Positions 1 through 6,978 of a stretch of 12,477 nucleotides of DNA are shown one piece after another (positions within the stretch are counted from its first letter, which is position 1; every line of letters starts with the position of its first letter). The stretch lies in the NCBI GenBank assembly GCA_903919215.1, contig CAIXHI010000243.1:1-12477 (forward strand). Direction: 5' to 3'. The translations under genes were made by a program, and so were the position numbers. Under the pieces are notes generated by a model. That model did no database searches, was not told the origin of the DNA, and was given only the letters and a program-made list of their open reading frames with translations. Source of the stretch: an uncultured Acidimicrobiaceae bacterium. Its GTDB lineage: Bacteria; Actinomycetota; Acidimicrobiia; Acidimicrobiales; Ilumatobacteraceae.

Positions 1-429
1 GGCGGTCACGACGAGTTCGCCGGCGAGTGTGCGGTATTCGGTGATCGTCTCGCTGAACGCCAGCATGCCGCCCTTGCGACCTTGTTTCACCCACTCGCCT
101 CCGGGCCGCGCCTCGGCGCGCAGTACGTCGCCCACGCGGACGGGTCGGTGGTACTCGTAGTGCTGTTCAGCGTGCAACCCGCCGCCGCTGCGTTCACCTG
201 GCACGGGTGGCACTCCCGTGGCCTCGCGGCCGGAACCGAACCACGGTTGCCCGATCGTCGGGCGCAACCAGTTGTCGGGGTCGAACTGTGCCGCGGCTTG
301 TATGAACGTCGGCGGCGCCAGGATCACGCCGTCCTCGTCGGGTTCCACGTAGGCGGGGTTCGGATCGCCGATCGCGCGGGCGAACATCATCACGTGACCT
401 GCCTCGACCGGGAAGCGATCAGCGGCCAT
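1..429 (-). CDS. MaoC N-terminal-type (FAS1-like) dehydratase, C-terminus cut by window edge
   Basis: This is an open frame of 143 codons running off the left edge. It reads as a hotdog-fold protein of the MaoC_dehydrat_N / FAS1-like dehydratase family, which hydrates or dehydrates enoyl/3-hydroxyacyl-CoA, often as one half of a two-subunit enzyme (for example the ChsH-type hydratases). Visible features are GDPNPAY at residues 21-27 (a relative of the GDxNPxH motif with Tyr in place of His), APPTF at 38-42, HAEQHYEYHRPVRVGD at 86-101, and a family-typical GRKGG...TEYRTLAGELVVT stretch at 118-142. The ATG at 429-427 overlaps the stop of the upstream amidohydrolase gene by 11 bp, so the two are very probably translationally coupled in one minus-strand operon. 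About 145-150 residues is the usual length of this domain, so little may be missing unless a second domain follows. The family is confident; the substrate is unknown. Confidence 0.8.
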   Translation of the reverse strand, partial: MAADRFPVEAGHVMMFARAIGDPNPAYVEPDEDGVILAPPTFIQAAAQFDPDNWLRPTIGQPWFGSGREATGVPPVPGERSGGGLHAEQHYEYHRPVRVGDVLRAEARPGGEWVKQGRKGGMLAFSETITEYRTLAGELVVTA

Positions 430-2116
430 GACCGTTCCTGCGCAGCAAGCGCCCGGGGCGCTGTTCGGTGAGTGTGCCGCCGAGTTGGCTGGGCACGCCG
501 GCGACGATGGTGGCGCGGTAGCCGCCCGGTGGTCGACGCAGACGCCGTGCATCGAGGGGCATGTCGTTGACGAACACCTCGGGCTGCCAGGTCAGCTCAT
601 CGAGCGCGAACACGGTGAGGTCGGCGATCGCGCCCTCGGCAATCACGCCGCGCCCCTCGAAGCCGAACAAACCAGCGAGGTGACCGGTCATGCGGTGCAC
701 GGCCTGCTCGACGGTGAGGTCGTGGCGATCGCGGGCGTGCCGGGCGAGCAGCAGTGTCGTGTCGCCAGCGGCGCAGAACATCTGCAAGTGTGCTCCCGCG
801 TCGCTGTTGGCGATCACCCCTGCTGGGTGGCGCAGCAGTTCGGCCACACCGTCCGGGTCGCTGTTGGCGATGCTGGTGCCGACCACGGCCGGGCGCAGGT
901 CGTTGGCCAGCACCCACTCGGCCAGCACGTCGCTGGGGTGACCGCCCTTGGCCGCGATGAGGTCGGCCAATGACGTGTTGATCCACTGCTCGTGCTCGGT
1001 CCGGGTGACGCCGCGCAGGATGATGTTCTGCGGCATGTGATGGCGGATCATGCTGAACGGCACGCGATCCCACTCGGCGCGTGCGGCCTGCCGCCATGCC
1101 GCGTCGGTGAGCAGGCGGGTCTTCTCCTCGGCGGTCGGGGCCTGCACCATCCGGTGCCACGTCTCGGGCAACGTGAAGAACGACATCCCGCCGAACCAGT
1201 TCACCTGGATATCGAGCGGACGGGGGCTGATCTGCGCGTAGCACGGTGAACCCTCGGCCTGTAGCTGGGCGGTCATCTCCATCAGTCCGCTTGCGTGGTC
1301 GGGCAGGTGCTCGTCGTGCATCACGTTGATCCAGGTGCTGACCACACCGTGACGACCGCACATCTCAGCCAACCGCTTCACGCTCGCGGGTGTGCGCTTG
1401 GGCGCTGGCTCGGCAATGAACTGCAGGAACCCGCCACGCGCGCCCAACAACTCGACCAGGTCGTTCATCTCGTCGTCGGCGGCCACGCGACTGGGTACCG
1501 GCCGCCCTGCGCGATCGGTGTCGAACCCGACGGAGGTGGAGATGCCGAACGCGCCGGCGGCCAGACACTCGTCGGCCAACGCGCGTAGTTGCACGCGCTC
1601 GGCGTCGGTGGCCGGACGCTCCCACGCCTCGTCGCCCATGACGAACATGCGCAACGGAGTGTGGCCGACCAGACCGGCCACGTTGACGCCGTAGTGCTGG
1701 GCAGCCATCACGTCCTGGTACTCGGGGTAGCGCTGCCAGGTCCAGGGCACGGCCGCGCTGACGGTCGCCGTCGGCATGTCCTCGATGTAGCAGAGCAGTT
1801 CCGCCAACTCCTGGCGCGCCGGCGGCAGGCAGGGGGCGAGCGACATGCCGCAGTTGCCGTAGAGCACCGACGTGACGCCGTGCTGGGGCATCGGATCGCA
1901 GGCCTGATCCCAGAACAGCGAGGCGTCGAAGTGGGTGTGCACGTCGATGAAGCCGGGGGCGACGTACGCACCTGCCGCGTCGATCTCGGTCTCACCGTCG
2001 GGGCGTAGCGCGGGGCCGACTTCGCTGATGCGGCCCGCGGTGACCCGCACGTCGGCGGTGAACGCCGGTGCGCCGGTGCCATCGATGACCTGGCCACCTC
2101 TGATGATCAAGTTCAT
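419..2116 (-). CDS. Amidohydrolase family 3 protein (N-acyl-D-amino-acid deacylase-like)
   Basis: The 565-residue protein belongs to the metal-dependent amidohydrolases of the D-aminoacylase group, which cleave amide bonds in a TIM barrel flanked by a small beta-sandwich. The N-terminal sandwich strand (LIIRGGQVIDGTG, residues 3-15) leads into FIDVHTHFD (57-64) with metal-ligand histidines H60 and H62. GNCG follows at 87-90, with C89 matching the metal-bridging Cys of D-aminoacylases, and NSDAGAH at 437-443 supplies the catalytic Asp D439. The barrel histidines expected in SHIR- and SHLK-like motifs are not visible: those regions read LQFIAE (231-236) and STWINV (260-265). A true D-aminoacylase activity is therefore doubtful. 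The ATG at 2116 is chosen because GGAGGG lies 4 nt upstream. A TTG 15 nt further out would put that ribosome site inside the gene. It is the first gene of a minus-strand operon, divergent from a second, unrelated-type amidohydrolase. Confidence 0.85.
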   Translation of the reverse strand: MNLIIRGGQVIDGTGAPAFTADVRVTAGRISEVGPALRPDGETEIDAAGAYVAPGFIDVHTHFDASLFWDQACDPMPQHGVTSVLYGNCGMSLAPCLPPARQELAELLCYIEDMPTATVSAAVPWTWQRYPEYQDVMAAQHYGVNVAGLVGHTPLRMFVMGDEAWERPATDAERVQLRALADECLAAGAFGISTSVGFDTDRAGRPVPSRVAADDEMNDLVELLGARGGFLQFIAEPAPKRTPASVKRLAEMCGRHGVVSTWINVMHDEHLPDHASGLMEMTAQLQAEGSPCYAQISPRPLDIQVNWFGGMSFFTLPETWHRMVQAPTAEEKTRLLTDAAWRQAARAEWDRVPFSMIRHHMPQNIILRGVTRTEHEQWINTSLADLIAAKGGHPSDVLAEWVLANDLRPAVVGTSIANSDPDGVAELLRHPAGVIANSDAGAHLQMFCAAGDTTLLLARHARDRHDLTVEQAVHRMTGHLAGLFGFEGRGVIAEGAIADLTVFALDELTWQPEVFVNDMPLDARRLRRPPGGYRATIVAGVPSQLGGTLTEQRPGRLLRRNGHGR

Positions 2117-2120
2117 ATGT

Positions 2121-2126
2121 CCCTCC
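2121..2126 (-). promoter_or_regulatory. Ribosome binding site fixing the start of the family 3 amidohydrolase
   Basis: GGAGGG on the minus strand lies 4 nt before the ATG at 2116. It decides between this ATG and the in-frame TTG at 2131, which has no such site. Confidence 0.75.
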
Positions 2127-2136
2127 AGCAAATCAG

Positions 2137-2150
2137 GTTAATGCATGAAC
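2137..2150. promoter_or_regulatory. 14-bp near-perfect palindrome, candidate operator in a divergent promoter
   Basis: GTTAATGCATGAAC reads the same on both strands except for one mismatched pair (positions 4 and 11). It lies in the middle of the 71-bp gap between the two divergent amidohydrolase operons. It would overlap the -35 region of the rightward promoter if the TAGAGT hexamer at 2164-2169 is its -10. Palindromes of this size are typical of TetR-, MarR- or GntR-family operators; no regulator gene lies in the window. Function is inferred from symmetry and position only. Confidence 0.4.
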
Positions 2151-2159
2151 GGATTCTGC

Positions 2160-2169
2160 AAGTTAGAGT
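2160..2169. promoter_or_regulatory. Overlapping divergent -10-like hexamers
   Basis: TAGAGT on the plus strand (2164-2169) fits the TANNNT pattern and would start transcription just before the GGGGAGG ribosome site (2176-2182) of the family 2 amidohydrolase. On the minus strand TAACTT (2165 down to 2160) also fits TANNNT and points toward the family 3 amidohydrolase. The two overlap by two bases. No strong -35 is visible for either, so the call is tentative. Confidence 0.3.
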
Positions 2170-2187
2170 CTCGTCGGGGAGGATGCC

Positions 2188-3393
2188 ATGGAGCTTCCGC
2201 AGATCATTTCCGTCGACGACCATGTGGTCGAGCCGCCCGACCTCTGGCAGCGCATGCTGCCCGAGCGCTTCCGGGCCGCCGCACCGCGAGTCGAGCGGAT
2301 CAAGGGCCGTTTCGGCGCAGGTGCGCGCGGCGACTGGACACCCGCCGACGACGGTGAGTGGGCCGACATCTGGAAGTTCGGCAACTACGAGATGGCGATC
2401 ATCCCCGGCTTCGCCGCAGCGGGCATGGACCAGGAACTGATCGGCGAGCACTACGCACCGCTCACCTACGACATGATGCGACCGGGCTGTTACGAGCAGG
2501 CCGCACGCCTGGCCGACATGGACGCCAACCACACCGAGGCCTCGCTGAACTTCCCGACGTTCCCGCGGTTCTGCGGGCAGACGTTCAACGAGACTCCGGA
2601 CAAGGAGTTGGGCCTGGCATGTGTGCAGGCCTACAACGACTGGATGATCGACGAGTGGGGCGGCGGTGCTGGCCGCGGCCGCCTCATCCCGCTCACGCTC
2701 ATCCCGCTGTGGGACCCGCAGCTGGCCGCCGCCGAAGTGCGGCGTTGCGCGGCCAAGGGTTCGTTCGCCGTGGCATTCTGCGAGAACCCGGCGAAGTTGC
2801 GCCTGCCCAGCATCTTCACCGACCACTGGGACCCGTTCTTCGCTGCATGCGAGGACACCGACACCGTCGTCAACATGCACATCGGGTCATCCTCCACGTT
2901 CCCGCTCACATCGCTCGATGCACCTCGCGCGGTGACGCTTGCGCTGACGTACCAGGGCAGCGCGCACGCACTCTGCGACTGGCTCACGTGCGGTGTGCTC
3001 GAGCGCTTCGGGCGTATGAAGATCGCGCTCAGCGAGGGCCAGGTCGGATGGATGCCATTCCTCCTGGAGAAGCTCGACGCGGTGTGGCGCGACCGGCCGA
3101 AGTACGGGAACATCGACGTCCTCCCGCGAACCCCCAGTAGTTACATGGCGGGTCGTGTGTACGGGGCGGTGTTCGACGACCACATCGGACTGCAGTTGCG
3201 TCATCACATCGGGATGAGCCAGATCATGTTCGAGGTGGACTACCCGCACGGTGATTCCACATGGCCGCGCACGAAGGGCGTCGCCGAGTCGATCATCGCC
3301 ACGGCGGGTCTGAGCGAGCACGAGACGTGGCAGTTCCTGCGCGGTAACGCGATCGAGTGCTACGGGTTGCAGCGATTCGGGATCGAGGTCTGA
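2188..3393 (+). CDS. Amidohydrolase family 2 protein (ACMSD-like TIM barrel)
   Basis: The 401-residue metal-dependent hydrolase or decarboxylase-like TIM-barrel protein matches the PF04909 type (relatives: ACMSD, gamma-resorcylate decarboxylase, and many uncharacterised actinobacterial proteins in catabolic clusters). The N-terminal SVDDHVVEPPDLW (residues 8-20) carries the first metal-site motif. NMHIGSS (229-235) gives H231 as a likely ligand, and FEVDYPHGDSTWP (348-360) holds the family's late catalytic Asp D351 and H354. The ATG at 2188 has an excellent GGGGAGG site 5 nt upstream. The stop codon overlaps the next start by one base (TGATG), so this leads an operon with the TauD-like, crotonase and kinase genes. 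The reaction could be C-N or C-C hydrolysis or decarboxylation. The family is clear; the substrate is not. Confidence 0.85.
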   Translation: MELPQIISVDDHVVEPPDLWQRMLPERFRAAAPRVERIKGRFGAGARGDWTPADDGEWADIWKFGNYEMAIIPGFAAAGMDQELIGEHYAPLTYDMMRPGCYEQAARLADMDANHTEASLNFPTFPRFCGQTFNETPDKELGLACVQAYNDWMIDEWGGGAGRGRLIPLTLIPLWDPQLAAAEVRRCAAKGSFAVAFCENPAKLRLPSIFTDHWDPFFAACEDTDTVVNMHIGSSSTFPLTSLDAPRAVTLALTYQGSAHALCDWLTCGVLERFGRMKIALSEGQVGWMPFLLEKLDAVWRDRPKYGNIDVLPRTPSSYMAGRVYGAVFDDHIGLQLRHHIGMSQIMFEVDYPHGDSTWPRTKGVAESIIATAGLSEHETWQFLRGNAIECYGLQRFGIEV

Positions 3394-4247
3394 TGGCGCG
3401 ACCCACCATCGTCGCGTGGGACGGTCCGCTCGGCGCCACGGTCACGGGTGTCGATCTGGAGGTCGGGCTGGCCCCCGACATCGCCGCGCTCGTGGTCCAG
3501 GCGCTCGCGGTACACCGCGTGGTAACCATCGCGGATCAGCGGCCGTCCGACGCGGCCTATGCGCGCTTCGGACGGCTGTGGGGCGACCCAATCGAGTTCT
3601 TCAACCCGCGCGATCGCGACACCGCGTACCCGGAGGTCATCCGCATCTCCAACGCCGTATCCACGCCCGAGCGTCTGCGCGACGGCGCGATGCACTGGCA
3701 CCAGGACAGCAGCTACGAGGCCGTGCCCGCGGCCGTGACGATGCTGTCCGCTGTCGAAGCGCCGGATGGCCGCAACGAGACGATGTTCGCCGACCTCACC
3801 GCCGCGTACGACGCACTGCCGGTCGCGCAGCAGGAACACCTCTGCACGTTGCGCGTGGTGCACGACAGGAGGGGTTGCTCGCCCGAGCTGATGTTCGCTG
3901 AGGAGCGCCGCGGCGCGGCTACCCGCGACGAGCCCGTGCCCACCGTGACGCACCCGCTGGTGGTGCGCCACCCGCGAACCGGCCGCCTCGCGCTGTACGG
4001 GATCTCGGGCACGCCGGTCGGGATCGAGGGGATGGAGCAGCATGCTGCGATCGAGTTGCTGGTCGGGCTGAAGCGCCACGCACTGCAACACCAGTTCCGG
4101 CAGACGGCGACGGCCGAGGTTGGCACGGTGCTGATCTGGGACAACCTGGCCGTGATGCACTGCGCGACGGCCACCGAGTACAGCGACGAGGACGGGCATC
4201 GCCGGATCATCCGCCGGATCAGCACGAAGAGGGGAACAGATGAGTGA
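3393..4247 (+). CDS. TauD/TfdA-family Fe(II)/2-oxoglutarate-dependent dioxygenase
   Basis: The 284-residue double-stranded beta-helix oxygenase is close to the usual 280-300 residues of TauD/TfdA enzymes. These use Fe(II), O2 and 2-oxoglutarate to hydroxylate a substrate, often leading to release of a sulfonate, ether or side chain. The facial triad is visible: H103 and D105 in MHWHQDSSYE (100-109), and the distal H256 in DNLAVMHCATA (250-260). Arginines R270/R271 and R274/R275 in HRRIIRRIS (269-277) are placed to bind the 2-oxoglutarate carboxylate. The ATG at 3393 overlaps the preceding stop (TGATG) and has GAGG 4 nt upstream. An earlier in-frame start at 3357 would bury the end of the previous gene. 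The last 8 nt overlap the crotonase gene. The enzyme is probably complete and active; its substrate (a taurine- or aryloxyacid-like compound, or an alkyl CoA ester) is unknown. Confidence 0.87.
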   Translation: MARPTIVAWDGPLGATVTGVDLEVGLAPDIAALVVQALAVHRVVTIADQRPSDAAYARFGRLWGDPIEFFNPRDRDTAYPEVIRISNAVSTPERLRDGAMHWHQDSSYEAVPAAVTMLSAVEAPDGRNETMFADLTAAYDALPVAQQEHLCTLRVVHDRRGCSPELMFAEERRGAATRDEPVPTVTHPLVVRHPRTGRLALYGISGTPVGIEGMEQHAAIELLVGLKRHALQHQFRQTATAEVGTVLIWDNLAVMHCATATEYSDEDGHRRIIRRISTKRGTDE

Positions 4248-5103
4248 CGCCATGCCTTCAGAGGTGCGCATCGAGACGATCGACGCCGTGCGCGTGATCA
4301 CCATCGATCGGCCTGCAGCACGTAACACGGTGACGTACGGGGTGCTCGATGAGTTGCTCGCCGCGTTCGCCGACGCCGACGTCGACGACGCGGTCCGGGT
4401 CATCATCGTCACCGGCGCAGGCGAGTTCTTCTCCGCCGGCACCGACCTGTCGTCGTCATCGGGGTATGCCGCCGACCGCACCGACTTCAAGCCGTTGCGT
4501 GGAGGCACACGTGACGTGGGCGGCGAGCTCGCCCTGCGGATCTTCGATTCGAACAAGCCGGTGATCGCTGCCATCAACGGCACGGCTGTCGGCATCGGTG
4601 TCTCGATGATTCTGCCGATGGACATCCGCATCGCCGCCGACACGGCGCGCTTCGGGCTGCCGTTCGTGCGCCGAGGCATCCTCCCTGAGTCGTGCGCCAC
4701 ATGGTTCCTGCCGCGCATCGTCGGTATCGCCCGGGCGATGGAATGGACCATGACGGGGCGCATCTTCCCGGCAACGGAAGCACTCGCCGAGGGTCTCGTG
4801 CACGAACTCGTGCCCGCCGATCAGGTGTTGACCCGCGCGCTGGAGGTGGCCCGCGAGATCGCGACCAACACCTCGGCGGTGTCCGTCGCGCTGACCCGGC
4901 AGATGATGTGGCGCCAACTCGGCTCGCCGCACCCGATCTCCGCCAACCGGCTCGAGTCCAAGGCACTGCTCGCGCTCGGCGGCATGGCCGATGCGAAGGA
5001 AGGTGTCGCCGCGTTCAAAGAGAAGCGGCAGGCGAACTTCCCGCTGACAACGCACGACCTGCCGACATTCGTGCCGTGGTGGGACGACGAGCCGTTCGAA
5101 TGA
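4240..5103 (+). CDS. Crotonase-superfamily protein (enoyl-CoA hydratase/isomerase)
   Basis: The 287-residue crotonase-fold protein acts on acyl-CoA thioesters. The CoA-binding and oxyanion-hole elements are clear: FFSAGTDLS (residues 63-71) and AAINGTAVGIGVSM (110-123). The two catalytic glutamates of classical enoyl-CoA hydratase (E144 and E164 of the rat enzyme) are replaced by S122 and F142. A glutamate is present in RGILPESCATWFLPRIVG (145-162), at E150. It matches the position of the general base in delta3,delta2-enoyl-CoA isomerases of the ECI2/Eci1 kind. I therefore lean to isomerase or another crotonase reaction rather than syn-hydration. The ATG at 4240 has AAGAGGGG 5 nt upstream and overlaps the end of the dioxygenase gene by 8 nt; an in-frame ATG at 4252 is less well placed. 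The C-terminus carries a Trp/Pro/Asp-rich tail (FVPWWDDEPFE). It is third in the rightward operon. Confidence 0.87.
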   Translation: MSDAMPSEVRIETIDAVRVITIDRPAARNTVTYGVLDELLAAFADADVDDAVRVIIVTGAGEFFSAGTDLSSSSGYAADRTDFKPLRGGTRDVGGELALRIFDSNKPVIAAINGTAVGIGVSMILPMDIRIAADTARFGLPFVRRGILPESCATWFLPRIVGIARAMEWTMTGRIFPATEALAEGLVHELVPADQVLTRALEVAREIATNTSAVSVALTRQMMWRQLGSPHPISANRLESKALLALGGMADAKEGVAAFKEKRQANFPLTTHDLPTFVPWWDDEPFE

Positions 5104-5130
5104 CCTTCCCAGCACGATGGAGCACCACTG

Positions 5131-6189
5131 ATGTCTGACGCCGAGGACCGCACGGTCGACGCCCACACGCTCACCCGCCAACTGCGCGTTCGTCACCCCG
5201 ACGTGGAGGTGGCCGCGGTGCAGGTGCTGACGGAGCATGAAGGGTCGGCCAGTCGGTTGCGCCTCGCGCTCCAGTACGCGCCCGGCAAGGATGCGGGACT
5301 GCCACCAACGATGTTTCTGAAGCGCAACCTCGCGGCCTTCAACTTCCCGGGCGAGATGTACTCCACCGAGGTCGGCATCTACCGCGATGTGCTCGACGGT
5401 GTCGACATCGAACGGCCCGCCGTGTACGCGATCGAGACCGGCGCAGACGATCTGCACTTCACGATCCGGATGGAAGACCTCGGCGAGCGGCCGGGCGCGC
5501 GACTGGGCATCGTCACGCAACCGACCACGATCGACGAGGTCGCCGGCCTGCTGGACACGATCGCCACGTTGCATGCCACGTTCTGGGCCAGCCCGCAACT
5601 CGACACCGAACTCACGTGGTTGCAGCCTCCGTTGCAGAACACGTCGATGGCGTTCTGGCGACAGCATGGCCCGCGCCTCGCTCGTCGCCACATGGAGAAG
5701 GGCCATCGCGCTGCGCTCGTCGATCGTGCGGTGTGGACCGACGATCGCTTGTGGAACGGGTTCGACCGGTTCCTCGTCGACCTCGACAGCGGGCCGCACA
5801 CGTTGCTGCACGGCGACGTGCATGCCGGCAACGTGTACTACGTGAACGGCACCGGCGGCGGTCTCATCGACTGGCAACTCGCGCTGCGCGGCAACTGGGG
5901 TGTCGACGTCACCTACCTGCTCACCACTGCGCTCGACCCAGCCCAGCAGGCGGCCCACGAGGCCGATCTGCTGCGTCACTACCTCGACCGTCTGGCGGCT
6001 CGCGGCGTCACCCCGCCCGACTTCGACACCGCCTGGCTGACCTATCGGCGCCACGTGATCTACGGCGTGGCGATGTGGCTGATCACACCCGATGGTGTGC
6101 ACACCGACGAGGCGCAACTGGGCTATCTCGCGCGGTGCCTGGAAGCGGCTGATCGTCTGGGCACGCTGGAGGCACTCGGCCAGGGCTGA
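5131..6189 (+). CDS. APH/EcKL-like phosphotransferase (small-molecule kinase)
   Basis: The 352-residue protein has the protein-kinase-like fold of aminoglycoside phosphotransferases and of the CHK/ecdysteroid-kinase-like branch. Key features are K64 in MFLKRN (61-66) as the probable ATP-binding lysine, the catalytic loop HGDVHAGNVYY (227-237) with D229 as base and N234 as metal ligand, and LIDWQ (245-249) with D247 as the DFG-type metal aspartate. These are followed by GVDVTYLL, the usual closing motif. Antibiotic resistance is unlikely: it is the last gene of a catabolic operon, 27 nt after the crotonase. Kinases of this fold phosphorylate hydroxyacyl-CoAs in the lva levulinate pathway (LvaA) and in ACAD10/11, which is the most attractive role here. 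The ATG at 5131 has GGAG 8 nt upstream. The family is certain; the substrate is inference. Confidence 0.85.
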   Translation: MSDAEDRTVDAHTLTRQLRVRHPDVEVAAVQVLTEHEGSASRLRLALQYAPGKDAGLPPTMFLKRNLAAFNFPGEMYSTEVGIYRDVLDGVDIERPAVYAIETGADDLHFTIRMEDLGERPGARLGIVTQPTTIDEVAGLLDTIATLHATFWASPQLDTELTWLQPPLQNTSMAFWRQHGPRLARRHMEKGHRAALVDRAVWTDDRLWNGFDRFLVDLDSGPHTLLHGDVHAGNVYYVNGTGGGLIDWQLALRGNWGVDVTYLLTTALDPAQQAAHEADLLRHYLDRLAARGVTPPDFDTAWLTYRRHVIYGVAMWLITPDGVHTDEAQLGYLARCLEAADRLGTLEALGQG

Positions 6190-6204
6190 GTTTGGATCAG
6201 GCCC
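6183..6204. terminator. Candidate bidirectional terminator hairpin spanning two convergent stop codons
   Basis: GGGCTGA (6183-6189) can pair with TCAGGCCC (6197-6204) with one bulged G and a 7-nt loop. The stem includes the stop codons of both the kinase (plus) and SDR (minus) genes, whose ends are only 7 bp apart. There is no U-run on either side, so this is not a classical intrinsic terminator. In a GC-rich actinobacterium a U-poor hairpin could still slow polymerase. Confidence 0.35.
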
Positions 6205-6973
6205 CCATCGAGATGCCACCGTCGACGGTGACCACCGAACCGGTGACATAGGCGGCGCGCTCGTCCAGCAGGAACAGCACGGCGTGGGCCAGCTCGGCTG
6301 GGTCGCCGCGGCGGCCCAGCGGGATCATGCCCTTGATCGCCTCCTGTGCCTCTGGCGTCATGTCGTTGGTCATGTCGGTCTCGGACACACCGGGCACCAC
6401 CACGTTGACCGTGATGCCCTTGCGCGCAACCGCCCGCGAGAGTGAGCGGGTCAGCCCGTGCAGACCGGCCTTGGCTGCGCCGTAGCCGGCCTCGACCGAG
6501 TTCCCCATGAACGCCGTGATCGACGAGACGTTGACGATGCGGCCGAAGCCCTGAGCCGTCATCGGCTCGATCGCCGCCTGCGCGAGATGGAACGACGCCG
6601 ACAGGTTCACCGAGATGGCGCGGTCCCATTCTTCGATGGTCATCTTGCGCACAGAGTTCTCCACCAGCACACCTGCGTTGTTGACGAGGTGGTCGACGCG
6701 CCCGAACTCGCGCAGCGCCGCGGCGACGATCTCGTGGCACGCGACCGGGTCGCCGATGTCGGCGCGGTGCAGCACCAGTCGGCCGGGTGTGCCGACAACC
6801 GATTCGGCGAAGGCCTGCGCCGCGGCATCGGCACTGGCGTAGACGGCGAACACGTCGGCGCCCTCGTGCAGCAGGCGGGTGCTGATCGCGGCGCCGATGC
6901 CGCGGGTGCCGCCGGTGACGATCGCGACTCGGCCGTGGAACGTGGGCGCAACAAGGGGTGTGGTGATGGTCAT
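6197..6973 (-). CDS. Short-chain dehydrogenase/reductase (FabG-like)
   Basis: The 258-residue classical SDR uses NAD(P)(H) to interconvert a hydroxyl and a ketone, here most likely on a beta-hydroxyacyl-CoA or ring alcohol. The Rossmann motif TGGTRGIG is at 20-27, NNAG at 98-101, and the catalytic set is N123 (VNL), S151 (NVSS), Y164 and K168 (YGAAK). PGVSETDM at 194-201 and the C-terminal VTGSVVTVDGG (243-253) are FabG-like. The start at 6973 lies 5 nt after the thioesterase stop. Only a poor ribosome site precedes it, so translation probably depends on coupling to the upstream gene. Cofactor preference is not certain; the Tyr-Ala-Ser (YAS) after strand beta2 (45-47) hints at NADPH. All catalytic residues are present, so the enzyme should be active. 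Confidence 0.88.
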   Translation of the reverse strand: MTITTPLVAPTFHGRVAIVTGGTRGIGAAISTRLLHEGADVFAVYASADAAAQAFAESVVGTPGRLVLHRADIGDPVACHEIVAAALREFGRVDHLVNNAGVLVENSVRKMTIEEWDRAISVNLSASFHLAQAAIEPMTAQGFGRIVNVSSITAFMGNSVEAGYGAAKAGLHGLTRSLSRAVARKGITVNVVVPGVSETDMTNDMTPEAQEAIKGMIPLGRRGDPAELAHAVLFLLDERAAYVTGSVVTVDGGISMGA

Positions 6974-6978
6974 GATGC

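Noticed and set aside
2117..2131. TTG start at 2131 for the family 3 amidohydrolase
   Set aside because: The GGAGGG ribosome site would fall inside the coding region, and the family sequence starts at MNLIIRGG.
3360..4763. A 467-codon minus-strand open frame opposite the dioxygenase and crotonase genes
   Set aside because: It spans parts of two unrelated real genes and has low-complexity composition and no ribosome site or family motif.
5101..5130. Internal promoter before the kinase gene in the 27-nt gap
   Set aside because: No -10-like sequence is visible; the gap holds only a GGAG ribosome site.
5131..6189. Aminoglycoside-resistance gene
   Set aside because: The APH-like motifs are shared by many metabolic kinases; the operon context is catabolic, and nothing points to antibiotic substrates.
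4456..6249. A 597-codon open frame on the minus strand opposite the crotonase and kinase genes
   Set aside because: It is antisense to two genes with intact catalytic motifs, shows no recognisable domain, and is rich in Arg/His/Val/Gly as expected of a shadow frame in GC-rich DNA.
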